From NCBI RefSeq assembly GCF_900129935.1, contig NZ_FQXJ01000017.1:61849-125848 (forward strand): 64,000 bases of DNA, given 5' to 3'. Both the position numbers and the translations under genes were made by a program. Shown piece by piece: positions 1-8,933 of the stretch. The stretch is from Desulfosporosinus lacus DSM 15449. Its GTDB lineage: Bacteria > Bacillota > Desulfitobacteriia > Desulfitobacteriales > Desulfitobacteriaceae. Positions within the stretch are counted from its first letter, which is position 1, and each line of letters begins with the position of its first letter. The notes beneath the pieces are model-generated. The model was not told where the DNA came from. It did no database searches and saw only the letters and a list, made by a program, of their open reading frames with translations.

Positions 1-477
1 ATGGCCTCATTTGTAGAATTTTTAATTCATCTGGTGACGTGTCTTAGGGCTCGTTTTCGAAAAATACGGGTATTCTTTTTTATCGATTCAGTCTGGGATG
101 TCAGTGAGTTTGTTTGGGATGATGATCTTAGCGGAGTGAAACAAGAGATTAAAAGCTGGGGGCATAAAGCAAGTTCGGGGTTTTCAGATTATGGAGCGGT
201 ATTTAAAGAACTCGCTGAGAACATACTTAGAGAAGTGTCATCACGAGCTATTCTTATCGTACTGGGAGATGGTAAAAACAACTATCGCCCAGCTCAGCCG
301 GAATATTTTGCCCGGATTTCTGAAAAGGTACGTAAGGTGTTTTGGTTGAACCCTTTAGAGGAGATGGAATGGTCTGAGCCTGATAATGTTATGAAAGTAT
401 ATCAAAATAATTGCTCAAAGGTCTATCGGTGCCGAACGGCCAGCGATTTACAGAGAATTGTTAAGGATGTTTTCTAA
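1..477 (+). CDS. VWA domain protein, CoxE-like, C-terminal part (truncated by window edge)
   Basis: This is the 3' part of a gene that enters from the left. The fragment opens with M-A-S-F-V-E-F, which fits the residues just after a DxSGSM MIDAS motif, so the ATG at base 1 is probably internal. It then reads FFFIDSVWDVSEF, a YGAVFKEL stretch, ILIVLGDGKNNYR and VFWLNPLEE, an order typical of the CoxE/VWA family (COG3552). Such proteins bind a divalent metal and usually work with a MoxR-type AAA ATPase in metal-centre insertion or enzyme maturation; the partner would lie to the left, outside the window. Stop TAA at 475-477. Family confident, target unknown. Confidence 0.75.
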   Translation: MASFVEFLIHLVTCLRARFRKIRVFFFIDSVWDVSEFVWDDDLSGVKQEIKSWGHKASSGFSDYGAVFKELAENILREVSSRAILIVLGDGKNNYRPAQPEYFARISEKVRKVFWLNPLEEMEWSEPDNVMKVYQNNCSKVYRCRTASDLQRIVKDVF

Positions 478-583
478 GAGAGTTGCTCAAGATCTACCGG
501 ATATCAATTGTTAGATTTTTAGATCTTGATTTAGATAAGAGTTACAAAATTAAAAAGTTATAAAGTAAAAAAGTTATAAAGGT

Positions 584-620
584 ATAAGCCAGTTGCTTTA
601 ATGTGAAGCGACTGGCTTAT
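584..620 (+). terminator. Stem-loop terminator after the VWA gene
   Basis: The 15-nt arms 584-598 and 606-620 pair fully with one G-U wobble around a 7-nt loop, and T-rich sequence follows. It lies 106 nt past the VWA stop. Confidence 0.7.
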
Positions 621-621
621 T

Positions 622-835
622 TACTTTACATGCGTCCGTGATCAGAGCGCAGTGCATATAGGGAAACATCTATGGACGGATCCTCATCATGGAGAAGTGG
701 GTATAAATGAGCTAAATTTAATGCTGCAAGTCAGTGTGCTGACACGAAGTTGCGGGGTCGGGTATATACTGCTTATAAGTCAAAAATAAATACTTTGCCA
801 TGGTTACATACAGGGTGATTATTCAGGAGGTGTCA
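622..835 (+). other. Gene-free stretch before the LysM peptidase
   Basis: About 210 nt with no convincing ORF. It holds a short hairpin (GTCAG...CTGAC near 730-743). I compared it by eye with c-di-AMP and other riboswitches, because LysM peptidases are often under ydaO control, but found no matching conserved core. A long leader is possible but unproven. Confidence 0.3.
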
Positions 836-843
836 ATGAGCCA

Positions 844-1896
844 GTGATAAAACATACAGTAAAACAAGGGGAAACACTTTTTATTATTGCTCAGAAGTAT
901 GGAATAAGCCTTAGCTCGCTTCTCGCTGCCAACCCAAATATTAAAAACCCTTCCTTGATTAGACCTGGGCAAGTGGTAAATGTCCCAAAGGCAGCACCCC
1001 AGAGAACCATCGTTATTCCCAGAGAGAGCTACGGTTATAGTGAAATGGTTAATGACCTTGAGATGCTTAGAGAAAGCTATCCTTTCATTAAGGTGGATTC
1101 CATTGGAACTACGGTTATGGGTCGTTCAATTCCAGTGGTAAGGATAGGGCAAGGAAAAAAAGAAGTCCATTATAATGGTTCTTTTCATGCCAATGAGTGG
1201 ATCACAACTTTGTTATTGATGAAGTTTATTGAAGTCTATGCTAAAGCTTACGTTTCAGGGAAAAAAATTGGAACCTTTAATATTAAAAGCCTATTTGACA
1301 GTGTTTCCTTGTGGGTTGTTCCTATGGTCAATCCTGATGGAGTGCAACTGGTTCAGGAGAAAATCGATACGAATACTTCAACCTTTGCCAACGCGCTGCG
1401 GATCAATGGTGGATCACGAGATTTCAGTGGTTGGAAGGCTAACATTCGAGGGGTAGATTTAAATGATCAGTTTCCGGCCAACTGGGAGACTGAAGTGTCC
1501 AGACGAGCATCTTCTGGCCCGTCTCCCCGGGATTATACAGGGACAGCACCTCTCTCCGAGCCGGAAGCTAGAGCGATGGCAGAGTTTACAAGGTCCCATA
1601 ACTTTCGTTTAGTAAGTGCTTTTCATACTCAGGGAGAGGAGATCTATTGGGGGTACAGGGGGTTAGAACCCAATGAATCACAACAGATCGTGAATCGGTT
1701 CATAGAAGTTAGCGGATACGAAGCAGTACGGTATGTGGAAAGTGACGCAGGGTATAAGGATTGGTTTATTCAAGAATGGAGACGCCCCGGCTTTACAGTC
1801 GAATGTGGTCACGGAATTAATCCTCTGCCCATATCTCAGTTTTGGGAGATATGGGGCAAGGTAATTGGGATATTTTTAATGGGTATGTATGTATAA
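844..1896 (+). CDS. LysM-domain M14 peptidase (gamma-D-glutamyl-diamino acid endopeptidase I-like)
   Basis: Predicted to cleave gamma-D-Glu-diaminopimelate bonds in peptidoglycan peptides. Residues 2-48 form one LysM repeat (HTVKQGETLFIIAQKYG ... IRPGQVVNVP). The rest is a zinc carboxypeptidase of family M14: FHANEW gives the first His and Glu ligands, VNPDG and the Arg/Asn substrate region follow, AFHTQG supplies the third ligand and TVECGHG the catalytic Glu. The 350-residue size and layout resemble Lysinibacillus endopeptidase I and B. subtilis YqgT. No signal peptide is visible, so it may act on recycled muropeptides or on spore wall. GTG start at 844; AGGAGG at 825-830 is 13 nt away and better placed for the ATG at 836, which opens a three-codon ORF overlapping this start. 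Confidence 0.85.
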   Translation: MIKHTVKQGETLFIIAQKYGISLSSLLAANPNIKNPSLIRPGQVVNVPKAAPQRTIVIPRESYGYSEMVNDLEMLRESYPFIKVDSIGTTVMGRSIPVVRIGQGKKEVHYNGSFHANEWITTLLLMKFIEVYAKAYVSGKKIGTFNIKSLFDSVSLWVVPMVNPDGVQLVQEKIDTNTSTFANALRINGGSRDFSGWKANIRGVDLNDQFPANWETEVSRRASSGPSPRDYTGTAPLSEPEARAMAEFTRSHNFRLVSAFHTQGEEIYWGYRGLEPNESQQIVNRFIEVSGYEAVRYVESDAGYKDWFIQEWRRPGFTVECGHGINPLPISQFWEIWGKVIGIFLMGMYV

Positions 1897-1930
1897 AATT
1901 TGGGCGTTTCTCTTTTGCCGAACAAGTTTA

Positions 1931-2710
1931 CTATTTACGGATCTCCCTGGCCAGTAAAGCTGCGCCCAACGCGGCTGTAATAACAGGTTCTTGAAATACG
2001 AGAAGGGGATAGCCCAGCTGCTTGGTTAGGGCGTTAACCACGCCTCGATTGAGGGCCACTCCGCCCGTAAACACAATATCCGTTTCCAATCCGGTTCGTC
2101 GAGTCATAGAGGCTACTCGGCTGGCTACCGAATCACAAACCCCCGCTAAAATATCTGATTTCAATGCTCCTGCGGATACCTGGGAAATAATTTCGGATTC
2201 AGCGAAAACAGTACAAAAGGAGGAAATCTTTGTGGGGTTTTCCGAGGATGAAACCAATTCCCCAATCTCATGCCATTCTATTTCCAGAGCTGTGGCCATC
2301 ACTTCTAAGAACCGACCTGTACCTGCAGCGCATTTGTCATTCATTGTAAAGTCTGCGACTTTGCCATTTGGTAATAATTTAATTACTTTGCTATCTTGCC
2401 CCCCTATATCGATAATGGTTCGAGAACTTGGAAAAAGATGACTAATTCCTTTGGCTTGACAGGTGATTTCAGACAGTTCCCGATCAGAGGGGAAGGTGAC
2501 TCGGCCATAACCGGTTGCAACCGTGGCAGTGACCTGATTAATAGTTAGACCGAAATCAGCGAGAAGTTGTTCTTCAAGGCGTATGGCGACTTCACGCCCA
2601 TGATAGCCTGCGCGGATTTTTGCCTGGCCGAGAATTTCTAAATCATTGTTTATTAGAACCACTTTTACAGTAAGAGATCCAATATCTACTCCTACATAGT
2701 AGTTTGACAT
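1931..2710 (-). CDS. 2-hydroxyacyl-CoA dehydratase activase (BadF/BcrA/HgdC family ATPase)
   Basis: 259-residue ASKHA-fold ATPase that transfers a low-potential electron to the dehydratase at the cost of ATP. Seen: the N-terminal phosphate-binding signature VGVDIGSLTVKVV, IDIGGQDSKV, and two cysteines of the inter-subunit [4Fe-4S] cluster in KCAAGTGRF and SSFCTVFAESE, then FTGGVALN near the C terminus. Length matches HgdC/FldI activators. It is the last gene of the leftward operon that starts at 7100, with GGAGG a few bases before its ATG at 2710. The companion dehydratase subunits lie directly upstream, which supports the role. Confidence 0.9.
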   Translation of the reverse strand: MSNYYVGVDIGSLTVKVVLINNDLEILGQAKIRAGYHGREVAIRLEEQLLADFGLTINQVTATVATGYGRVTFPSDRELSEITCQAKGISHLFPSSRTIIDIGGQDSKVIKLLPNGKVADFTMNDKCAAGTGRFLEVMATALEIEWHEIGELVSSSENPTKISSFCTVFAESEIISQVSAGALKSDILAGVCDSVASRVASMTRRTGLETDIVFTGGVALNRGVVNALTKQLGYPLLVFQEPVITAALGAALLAREIRK

Positions 2711-2832
2711 GAGCTGTCCTCCTTATTCGATTCACGGTACGAGAGACTAAACTTAGAGCACAAATTGTTGTCCTATTTTTTGTGAGTAATTATTTCGAAC
2801 TTTGAACCTCGAACCTCGTGCTTCGGTCTCGA

Positions 2833-4074
2833 TTATTTTAGATCATCAAATGTTTCTAAGAAAGCTTGGACTCGATTGCGGACGGGTTCTTCTGCATAGG
2901 CTCTGGGATCTGCCATGTCCGCTTCGATCATTAACCCAGGCACCCCTGTTTCACGCATTACTTCTCTGCGAATCACTTCTTGAACTAAGGAATAAGGTTT
3001 GCAGGAACGATTTGAATGCATTACGAAACCATCGGCTCTGTACTCCTTGATTAGATTAATTAATTGATTGGCACGGAACTTAGGGGAACGGTTGAGAAAA
3101 ACTTCAGTGTAAGTCGTCGCCATGCTTTCTATCGGAGTACCGGGAGCTTGCTCGACAGCCCAACCCCCACTATAGGTGTCAGTCACAAAACATGCCCCTT
3201 TTTCAGAAAACATTTTGTAAAAACTAAACAATTGTGGCCAGATGGCGATGTTGTCCCAGACTAAGCGAATTCTCTCGTTTTCGATTGCTCCCTGAGCAAG
3301 TTCAACTCGTTCTTTGATTTCGTCTTTGAGTTTGCTGTAAAAATTAATTCCTTTCTGTGAGCCTCTTAAGACTACAATAGGTGCCATGTTGATGAAGAGA
3401 TCGGGAGCGTTGAGGGGAGAGGGACTGGCTTGACAATATTGTCGGGTTTCTATCCAGAGAGAGGTGATTTTGCGACTCAAGTTCATTTGTTCAGCTAATT
3501 TTTTTTCATTGAAGCGCCGACCGGTGATTTCTGCCAAATCTGCTGCCATAGCAGATAATTGTTCAATGACGAAGTCTTTGGCCTGCGGAGTTAGTTGGTC
3601 AGTCATAAATGGTGTATCTAGAACTAATAGTGGTACATTAAAATGACGCGCTAAAACTTCATACCACTTTAACACTGTTCCGCAAATATTATTGCAGGCT
3701 ACCAAGAGGTCGGGTTTCGGCATCCCTCCCAAAGGGGCCAGGTCTGGCCTAAGGACTCCACCGATATTTGACCGGGCATAGGAACAGAGGTCTTGGGAAT
3801 AACCAGCCGCTTCAGCCACTTCGCAAAGGGCAACAGTGGCTTTGCGCGCACTGTATATAGCCGCATATTGTTCCGGATAAGCGCAATGAATATTAAAAGC
3901 GCGGAGGAGTTCGACGGGGGCACCGCTGGTGACCCAGGCCAAAGGACGTCGTAAGAATTTGCCCCAGTAACGATGCCAGCTTGTCAAAGCATAGTAGCGG
4001 CCCATAGTTTGTTGGAGTACTTTGTTGCTGACTAGAGGCCGGTAACTGGGGCGTTTCTCTTTTGTTGTATGCAT
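2833..4074 (-). CDS. 2-hydroxyacyl-CoA dehydratase subunit (HgdB/FldB-like)
   Basis: 413 residues of the 2-hydroxyglutaryl-CoA dehydratase D-component family, which carries a [4Fe-4S] cluster and removes water from (R)-2-hydroxyacyl-CoA by a ketyl-radical route. Family marks seen: ACNNICGTVLKWYEVLA, VPLLVLDTPF, a C-terminal HSNRSCKPYS segment and GLMIEADMADPR. It lies 15 nt after the second subunit and 122 nt before the activase, so the three are probably co-transcribed. Start ATG 4074 has GGAGA in place. The substrate cannot be deduced; amino-acid-derived hydroxyacyl-CoAs (glutamate, phenylalanine, leucine) or benzoyl-CoA-like compounds are all known in the family. Confidence 0.85.
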   Translation of the reverse strand: MHTTKEKRPSYRPLVSNKVLQQTMGRYYALTSWHRYWGKFLRRPLAWVTSGAPVELLRAFNIHCAYPEQYAAIYSARKATVALCEVAEAAGYSQDLCSYARSNIGGVLRPDLAPLGGMPKPDLLVACNNICGTVLKWYEVLARHFNVPLLVLDTPFMTDQLTPQAKDFVIEQLSAMAADLAEITGRRFNEKKLAEQMNLSRKITSLWIETRQYCQASPSPLNAPDLFINMAPIVVLRGSQKGINFYSKLKDEIKERVELAQGAIENERIRLVWDNIAIWPQLFSFYKMFSEKGACFVTDTYSGGWAVEQAPGTPIESMATTYTEVFLNRSPKFRANQLINLIKEYRADGFVMHSNRSCKPYSLVQEVIRREVMRETGVPGLMIEADMADPRAYAEEPVRNRVQAFLETFDDLK

Positions 4075-4089
4075 CTTAATCTTTCTCCT

Positions 4090-5223
4090 TTATAATTCAT
4101 AGTCTGGCAAACTCTCTAGAAAGGCCTGAAGTCGAGTTCTTTCTTGTCCTCCTGCATTTGCCCCTTCCAGTTCAAGCGTCAGAGTGCGAATGCCGTTCTT
4201 GCGCAACCTCTCGGAGAGTGTAGCGGCATCCCAAGCATGGGGTTCGCAATATTTTCGGATGATAATAATGGCGCCTTGAGCATGCCGTTGTTTAGCTAGA
4301 GTGGTTAAATAAGAAATTCGTTCGTTAAGACTGCGGTTTTTACAGGGGCAGGGGGGCATTTCAGAGTACCTTTGGACGATATCCAAAAGTGGGTCTTCCG
4401 ATTCGCCCACTGTGACTCCTGAGAAGTGTCGAAATCCGGTGCATGTATCATCGGCAACGACTCTGCCTCCCAATTCTTCGATCATTTCGAAAAGGCTGTC
4501 ATTTTCCAGCACGGCGCTGCTGACAAGAACCTTTGCTTTGTCATGAGGTTCTTCGGCCATTGCTTTTAACGCCGGAAGGCTGTTTACAAGGGCTTGGGTA
4601 TACTCAGAACGCGGCATTAGCTGTCCAGCTCTGAGCAGGGAGGAAATCAAAGGGGAAGGAAGGTTAGGACGAAGGACATCAAGTTCAGCAGCTAATTTTC
4701 GCGCATTTGCACATAAGATTAGGGCATTTCTGATGGCCTTGGCTTTGATTTCTTGTTTAGTCAGGCCTGTCAGTTTACTCAAGAGAGTATGCAGTTCAGC
4801 ATGATAATAGCGTGAAGCTCCCGGGGCTTTTAACATAACGGGGGGAACAATGTCAACAGTTTTGCTCTGACCGCTGGATGCCCAGACTCCGCTTAGACAC
4901 TGCATAGTGTCACAGGTATGAGCAAACCCGATGCCGACAAGGTCGCGCCACTTCTCTCTTACTTCCATGTCTAGAGTTCCCCTGGCTAAAGAACAACAAT
5001 AGGCCGGGAGTTCAACTGGAGTTGAGTTCTCTGAATCCGGTAAGAGGCGCAAGGGGTGTAAACCTGCCGCTATAATTAGTTCTTCGGGAAAATAGGAACA
5101 GAAATAACCAAAAAACCTGTGCTTGGGGTACCGGCTTAGACGATCACTGCCTTTGAGAGAAGCCTCTTCAATAAGCAGTTCCAATGCTTCCTTAGAATCT
5201 GTCGGGTTAATAGTTTCAACCAT
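4090..5223 (-). CDS. 2-hydroxyacyl-CoA dehydratase family subunit (HgdA/FldC-like)
   Basis: 377-residue partner of the adjacent dehydratase subunit. The N-terminal part reads KHRFFGYFCSYFPEELIIAAGLHPLRLLP, then CSLARGTLDM and FAHTCDTMQCLSGVW, typical positions for the cluster-binding cysteines in this family. The C terminus has GAIIIIRKYCEPHAWDA and LTLELEG. It forms a heterodimer with the 2833-4074 product in the family model. The gene follows the CoA ligase at a distance of about 160 nt that contains two hairpins, so it may also have its own promoter. Confidence 0.85.
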   Translation of the reverse strand: MVETINPTDSKEALELLIEEASLKGSDRLSRYPKHRFFGYFCSYFPEELIIAAGLHPLRLLPDSENSTPVELPAYCCSLARGTLDMEVREKWRDLVGIGFAHTCDTMQCLSGVWASSGQSKTVDIVPPVMLKAPGASRYYHAELHTLLSKLTGLTKQEIKAKAIRNALILCANARKLAAELDVLRPNLPSPLISSLLRAGQLMPRSEYTQALVNSLPALKAMAEEPHDKAKVLVSSAVLENDSLFEMIEELGGRVVADDTCTGFRHFSGVTVGESEDPLLDIVQRYSEMPPCPCKNRSLNERISYLTTLAKQRHAQGAIIIIRKYCEPHAWDAATLSERLRKNGIRTLTLELEGANAGGQERTRLQAFLESLPDYEL

Positions 5224-5320
5224 TTGGGTAGTTCATCTCCTTAGGCGTTTAATAATTAATCGGGTAGCGGTGTTCCAATCCTCAGCGCAAATGAATTCGT
5301 TGCGGGCCGTGCGCTTTCGG

Positions 5321-5380
5321 CGATAATCTCCACCGGAGACTATCGTCACCGTAAGTCTCGATGTTCAGCTTTAGCTGAAC
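5321..5380 (-). terminator. Two hairpins between the CoA ligase and dehydratase genes
   Basis: Arms 5363-5370 and 5373-5380 (GTTCAGCT / AGCTGAAC) form a perfect palindrome just past the ligase stop. A second near-perfect stem spans 5321-5345 (CGATAATCTCC / GGAGACTATCG). Neither has a clear T-tract, so attenuation or mRNA processing inside the operon is as likely as full termination. Confidence 0.45.
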
Positions 5381-5384
5381 GAGT

Positions 5385-7100
5385 TCACTGAGTTTCTGTT
5401 GGAGCAGGGGAGGATGGCTCCCGAAGAGTGCGTTTTAGAATTTTACCTATAGCTGTCATAGGGAGGTCGGGGCGAATCTCAATGAGTTGGGGGGCTTTAT
5501 AAGGCAAGAGATGCTGTCGGCAGAAGGTGATAATCTCTTGCTCTTCGACCATCACATCTGTTTTTAAGGTGATAAATGCCTTTACACGTTCCCCCTTATA
5601 ATCGTCAGGGATGCCTATAACGCATGCCTCTTTCACAGCTGGGTGCTGATAGAGGACATCTTCTACTTCCCGTGGATAAACATTGAACCCGCCAGTAATA
5701 ATCATATCTTTCTTGCGGTCTACAATATAGAAATAGCCCTCTTCATCCATGTAGCCAATATCTCCGGTATGGAGCCAACCTTCTCGGATTGCCGAACCAG
5801 TTTCTTGAGGCTGATTATAGTATCCGAGCATGATCTCCGGACCAGTAAGCACGATTTCTCCAATTTCTAGGGGCTGAAGGAGTTTTTCCCCGGTCTCAAT
5901 ATCTCTGACTTGCATAATGACATCAGCAAAGGGTATACCAATACTGCCTGTTTTATTTACGCCGTTATAGGGATTGGCACAGAGTGCTGTGACAGCTTCA
6001 GTAAGACCATAGCCTTCCATCAGTCTGCTTTGGGTGAGTTCTTCAAACTGGCGCTTAACTTCTGGGGCTAAAGGCGCGGCTCCGACAAAACATCCGCGCA
6101 AAGAGGAAAGGTTATAGCGTGCTAAACGAGGATGGTTAATGAGACCTATATACATGGTGGGTACTCCAGCAAAGAGAGTAGGGTGGAAGCGGTGAATTCC
6201 TTTGAGAATGTCATCTCCATTGAAGCGTGGAATAAGAACACAAGAAGATCCTGAAATCAGAGGTGCATTCATACAAACTGACATGCCAAAGCCATGAAAT
6301 ATTGGGAGAACCGCTAATAAACGGTCGTCCTCTCGCATTTGGACCCAAGAGGCTCCTTGGGCGGCGTTGGCAACTAGAGCTTTATGCGAGAGCATGACTC
6401 CTTTGGGTTTGCCAGTTGTTCCTCCTGTATAAATTAGGAGCGCAATGTCTTGAGTGAGATCAATATCTATTGGAATGATTGGCTGATATTCTTGTTGAAG
6501 CAGGGGTTTTAACCACTTGCATTGAGGTAGACGAGCTTTAGTTTCGGCGGAGAATTTCCGAGACAATGGGTATAAAAGCTTAATTGGGAGAGGCATAAAT
6601 TCGTTTAAAGAAGTATAAAAAGTGTGTTCTAGGATATGGTGTTCTCCGGTACTTTGACAAGTATCTCGAACATTTTCTAACCGTCCAGTTAAGAGATCTA
6701 AGCTGATGACAACCCGGACCCGGCCATCTCGAAAAATATGCAGGAGTTCAGATTCCGTGCTGAGGGGATTAACCGGGACGACCACTGCTCCAATACTTAA
6801 AATGGCATAATAAGACATCACATATTGAGGACAATTAGGGAGCAGAAGCGCGATTCGGTCTCCTTGTTGTATGCCGATTTTTTGCATCGCACCAGCCAAG
6901 CTGTTTACCCAGTGACCCAATTGCCTGTAACATATCTCTCGACCGAAAAAAATTAAGGCGATAGCCTCCGAGTGGTCTTTGACACTTCGACGAAATAATT
7001 CATCCAGCGTGACGTTCGGATAATTGAGTGTAGTGGGGACTTCAAGATCGTAATGTTTGGTCCAAGGAAGGATTTTTTCACTGGTCGAGTTGTTGTTCAT
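5385..7100 (-). CDS. Acyl-CoA synthetase (AMP-forming), long-chain type
   Basis: 571-residue ANL-superfamily ligase that activates a carboxylic acid to its CoA thioester through an acyl-adenylate. The P-loop-like A3 motif YTGGTTGKPKGVMLSH, the A5 segment MEGYGLTEA, A7 GWLHTGDIGYMDEEG, A8 DRKKDMIITGGFNVYP and the A10 lysine region TAIGKILKRTL are all present. It is the first gene of the leftward dehydratase operon and likely makes the acyl-CoA substrate or a CoA donor for it. ATG at 7100 is preceded by GGAGG. Substrate chain length is not predictable from the motifs. Confidence 0.9.
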   Translation of the reverse strand: MNNNSTSEKILPWTKHYDLEVPTTLNYPNVTLDELFRRSVKDHSEAIALIFFGREICYRQLGHWVNSLAGAMQKIGIQQGDRIALLLPNCPQYVMSYYAILSIGAVVVPVNPLSTESELLHIFRDGRVRVVISLDLLTGRLENVRDTCQSTGEHHILEHTFYTSLNEFMPLPIKLLYPLSRKFSAETKARLPQCKWLKPLLQQEYQPIIPIDIDLTQDIALLIYTGGTTGKPKGVMLSHKALVANAAQGASWVQMREDDRLLAVLPIFHGFGMSVCMNAPLISGSSCVLIPRFNGDDILKGIHRFHPTLFAGVPTMYIGLINHPRLARYNLSSLRGCFVGAAPLAPEVKRQFEELTQSRLMEGYGLTEAVTALCANPYNGVNKTGSIGIPFADVIMQVRDIETGEKLLQPLEIGEIVLTGPEIMLGYYNQPQETGSAIREGWLHTGDIGYMDEEGYFYIVDRKKDMIITGGFNVYPREVEDVLYQHPAVKEACVIGIPDDYKGERVKAFITLKTDVMVEEQEIITFCRQHLLPYKAPQLIEIRPDLPMTAIGKILKRTLREPSSPAPTETQ

Positions 7101-7343
7101 TACTTGCCCTCCTTTTTCACTTTAAGGTGAAATTAACCTAGGCAAAGGAATTAATTAAAATATTTAGATTAGACAGAAAATTCGGTTAGAAGAATTTTAT
7201 TCATGAATCGGGATTCAATGCGTGATTAATAATAGATTGCGCATTTAATGATTATTATAAAAAAGTAATGTTTACAAGGAGGAAAACAGCTTTTTCTGGA
7301 GAATACTAATAACATTGGTAAAAAAAGAAGTGGAGGCTTGGTC

Positions 7344-7727
7344 ATGACAAATCTAAGAGAACTATATGTATGTAGTATTTGTGGAAATGTTATTGAGGTA
7401 GTTAATTCGGGAGCGTCTTCATTGGTCTGCTGTAACAAACCAATGGAGAAATTAGAGGCAGGCACTAAAGATGCCAGTCTAGAAAAACATGTACCTGTTA
7501 TTGAAGAGATAAACGGGGGAATCAAAGTTAAAGTGGGCAGTGTCCCACACCCCATGGAGGAAAAGCATTCAATCCGATTTATCGAAGTTCTTACTAAGGA
7601 TCAGGTTCATAGAGCAGAACTTGAACCAGGCCAAGCCCCTGAAGCATCTTTCCTAGTCTCGGCGGACGACGTTGTCGAAGTTAGAGAATATTGCAATATT
7701 CACGGTCTTTGGAAGGCAGGTAAATAA
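7344..7727 (+). CDS. dfx: Desulfoferrodoxin / superoxide reductase (2Fe type)
   Basis: Reduces superoxide to hydrogen peroxide without making oxygen, a usual defence in anaerobes. The 127-residue product has an N-terminal desulforedoxin-like rubredoxin centre (CSICG ... CC) and a C-terminal neelaredoxin domain with EEKHSIRFIEV and CNIHGLW, the His and Cys ligands of the catalytic iron. ATG at 7344 is preferred over TTG at 7338 because GGAGG ends 7 nt upstream. It is monocistronic: a strong hairpin follows. Confidence 0.93.
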   Translation: MTNLRELYVCSICGNVIEVVNSGASSLVCCNKPMEKLEAGTKDASLEKHVPVIEEINGGIKVKVGSVPHPMEEKHSIRFIEVLTKDQVHRAELEPGQAPEASFLVSADDVVEVREYCNIHGLWKAGK

Positions 7728-7740
7728 TTTATTAGAAAAT

Positions 7741-7777
7741 ACAGAGATAGGCAGGATTTTATCCTGCCTATCTCTGT
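7741..7777 (+). terminator. Perfect 17-bp stem-loop after dfx
   Basis: Arms 7741-7757 and 7761-7777 are exact inverted repeats around TTT. The T-tract is weak, but its position 14 nt after dfx fits a terminator. Confidence 0.65.
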
Positions 7778-7981
7778 CCTGAAAAAGTCTTTTAGAGGAT
7801 TCATTTGGAGAAATTTGATTCTATAGAACTATGCAAGATTATTTGTACGTCTTGCGAAGCACTTACGGATTCAAGAACTTCGCAACTGGATTCCTGTCAT
7901 ATGGAAAGGAGTTGCTTGACACTCTTTTCTCGATATTCTATAGTATTTTCTGATGGGTTAATTGAAGGGGGAAATGGATCA

Positions 7982-8872
7982 ATGACACATACTAAAGAGG
8001 ATATTATCATTGGCTTTGTTGGCACGGGTGTTATGGGTAAGAGTATGGCTGGACATTTATTGAAGGCAGGTTATCAGGTGCTTGTTTACAATCGAACGAA
8101 GGCAAGTGCTGAAGATTTAATTAAAATGGGGGCGGTTTGGCAAGATACAATTGCTGAATTAGCTGAACGAAGTAATGTTGTTATCACCATGGTGGGTTAT
8201 CCGAAGGATGTTGAAGAAGTTTACTTAGGAGCAGATGGAATTATAAAGCATGCTAAGGCGGGGAGTCATTTAATAGATATGACAACCTCAGCCCCAGACT
8301 TGGCGAAGAATATTTATAAAGAAGCTCTGGACTTGGGAATGTATGCCCTCGATGCTCCTGTATCCGGTGGGGATGTAGGTGCAAAAGAAGCTCGTTTGGC
8401 TATAATGGTTGGCGGAGAAGAAGAGGCGTATAAAGCAATGCTTCCTATTTTCAATTGCCTAGGAAAGAATATTGTTTTACAAGGAAGTGCCGGTTCCGGG
8501 CAATATACGAAAATGTGTAACCAAATTGCCATCGCTTCCAACATGATTGGGGTTTGCGAAGCAATGGCCTATGCGCAAAAAGCCGGATTGAATCCGGAAA
8601 ATGTTTTGAAAAGCATCGAAACAGGGGCAGCTGCCAGTTTTTCCTTGAGTAACTTGGCTCCACGTATGCTAGCCAATAATTTTGCCCCAGGCTTCTATGT
8701 TAAACATTTTATTAAGGATATGACGATTGCTTTGGATTCCGCACAACAAATGGGTCTGCTTACCCCGGGTTTGGCGTTAGCTAAAACACTATATGAGAAG
8801 TTAGCAGATCAAGGAGAAGAAAACAGTGGAACTCAGGCGTTATATAAACTTTATCAAGAATGCAAGAGCTAA
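7982..8872 (+). CDS. 3-hydroxyisobutyrate dehydrogenase family oxidoreductase
   Basis: 296-residue NAD(P)-dependent beta-hydroxyacid dehydrogenase, related to 3-hydroxyisobutyrate dehydrogenase and tartronate semialdehyde reductase. Seen: Rossmann motif GFVGTGVMGKSMAGHL near the N terminus, substrate motif DAPVSGGDVGAKEA, and the catalytic-lysine segment GSGQYTKMCNQ. I place the start at ATG 7982, after a GGGGG-rich site, since the in-frame upstream stretch has no family similarity. It stands alone between two hairpins. The true substrate is unknown. Confidence 0.85.
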   Translation: MTHTKEDIIIGFVGTGVMGKSMAGHLLKAGYQVLVYNRTKASAEDLIKMGAVWQDTIAELAERSNVVITMVGYPKDVEEVYLGADGIIKHAKAGSHLIDMTTSAPDLAKNIYKEALDLGMYALDAPVSGGDVGAKEARLAIMVGGEEEAYKAMLPIFNCLGKNIVLQGSAGSGQYTKMCNQIAIASNMIGVCEAMAYAQKAGLNPENVLKSIETGAAASFSLSNLAPRMLANNFAPGFYVKHFIKDMTIALDSAQQMGLLTPGLALAKTLYEKLADQGEENSGTQALYKLYQECKS

Positions 8873-8879
8873 TCATAAA

Positions 8880-8933
8880 CTAAATAACAGGGGGAGAGTG
8901 AAGCAACTGCACCACTCTCCCCCTGTTATTTAG
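8880..8933 (+). terminator. Strong stem-loop after the dehydrogenase
   Basis: The 21-nt arms 8880-8900 and 8913-8933 are exact inverted repeats with a G/C-rich core (CAGGGGGAGAGTG) and a 12-nt loop. The stop codon is 8 nt upstream. Confidence 0.8.

Noticed and set aside
622..835. A c-di-AMP or other riboswitch ahead of the LysM peptidase
   Set aside because: The conserved core sequences of the known class were not found by eye.
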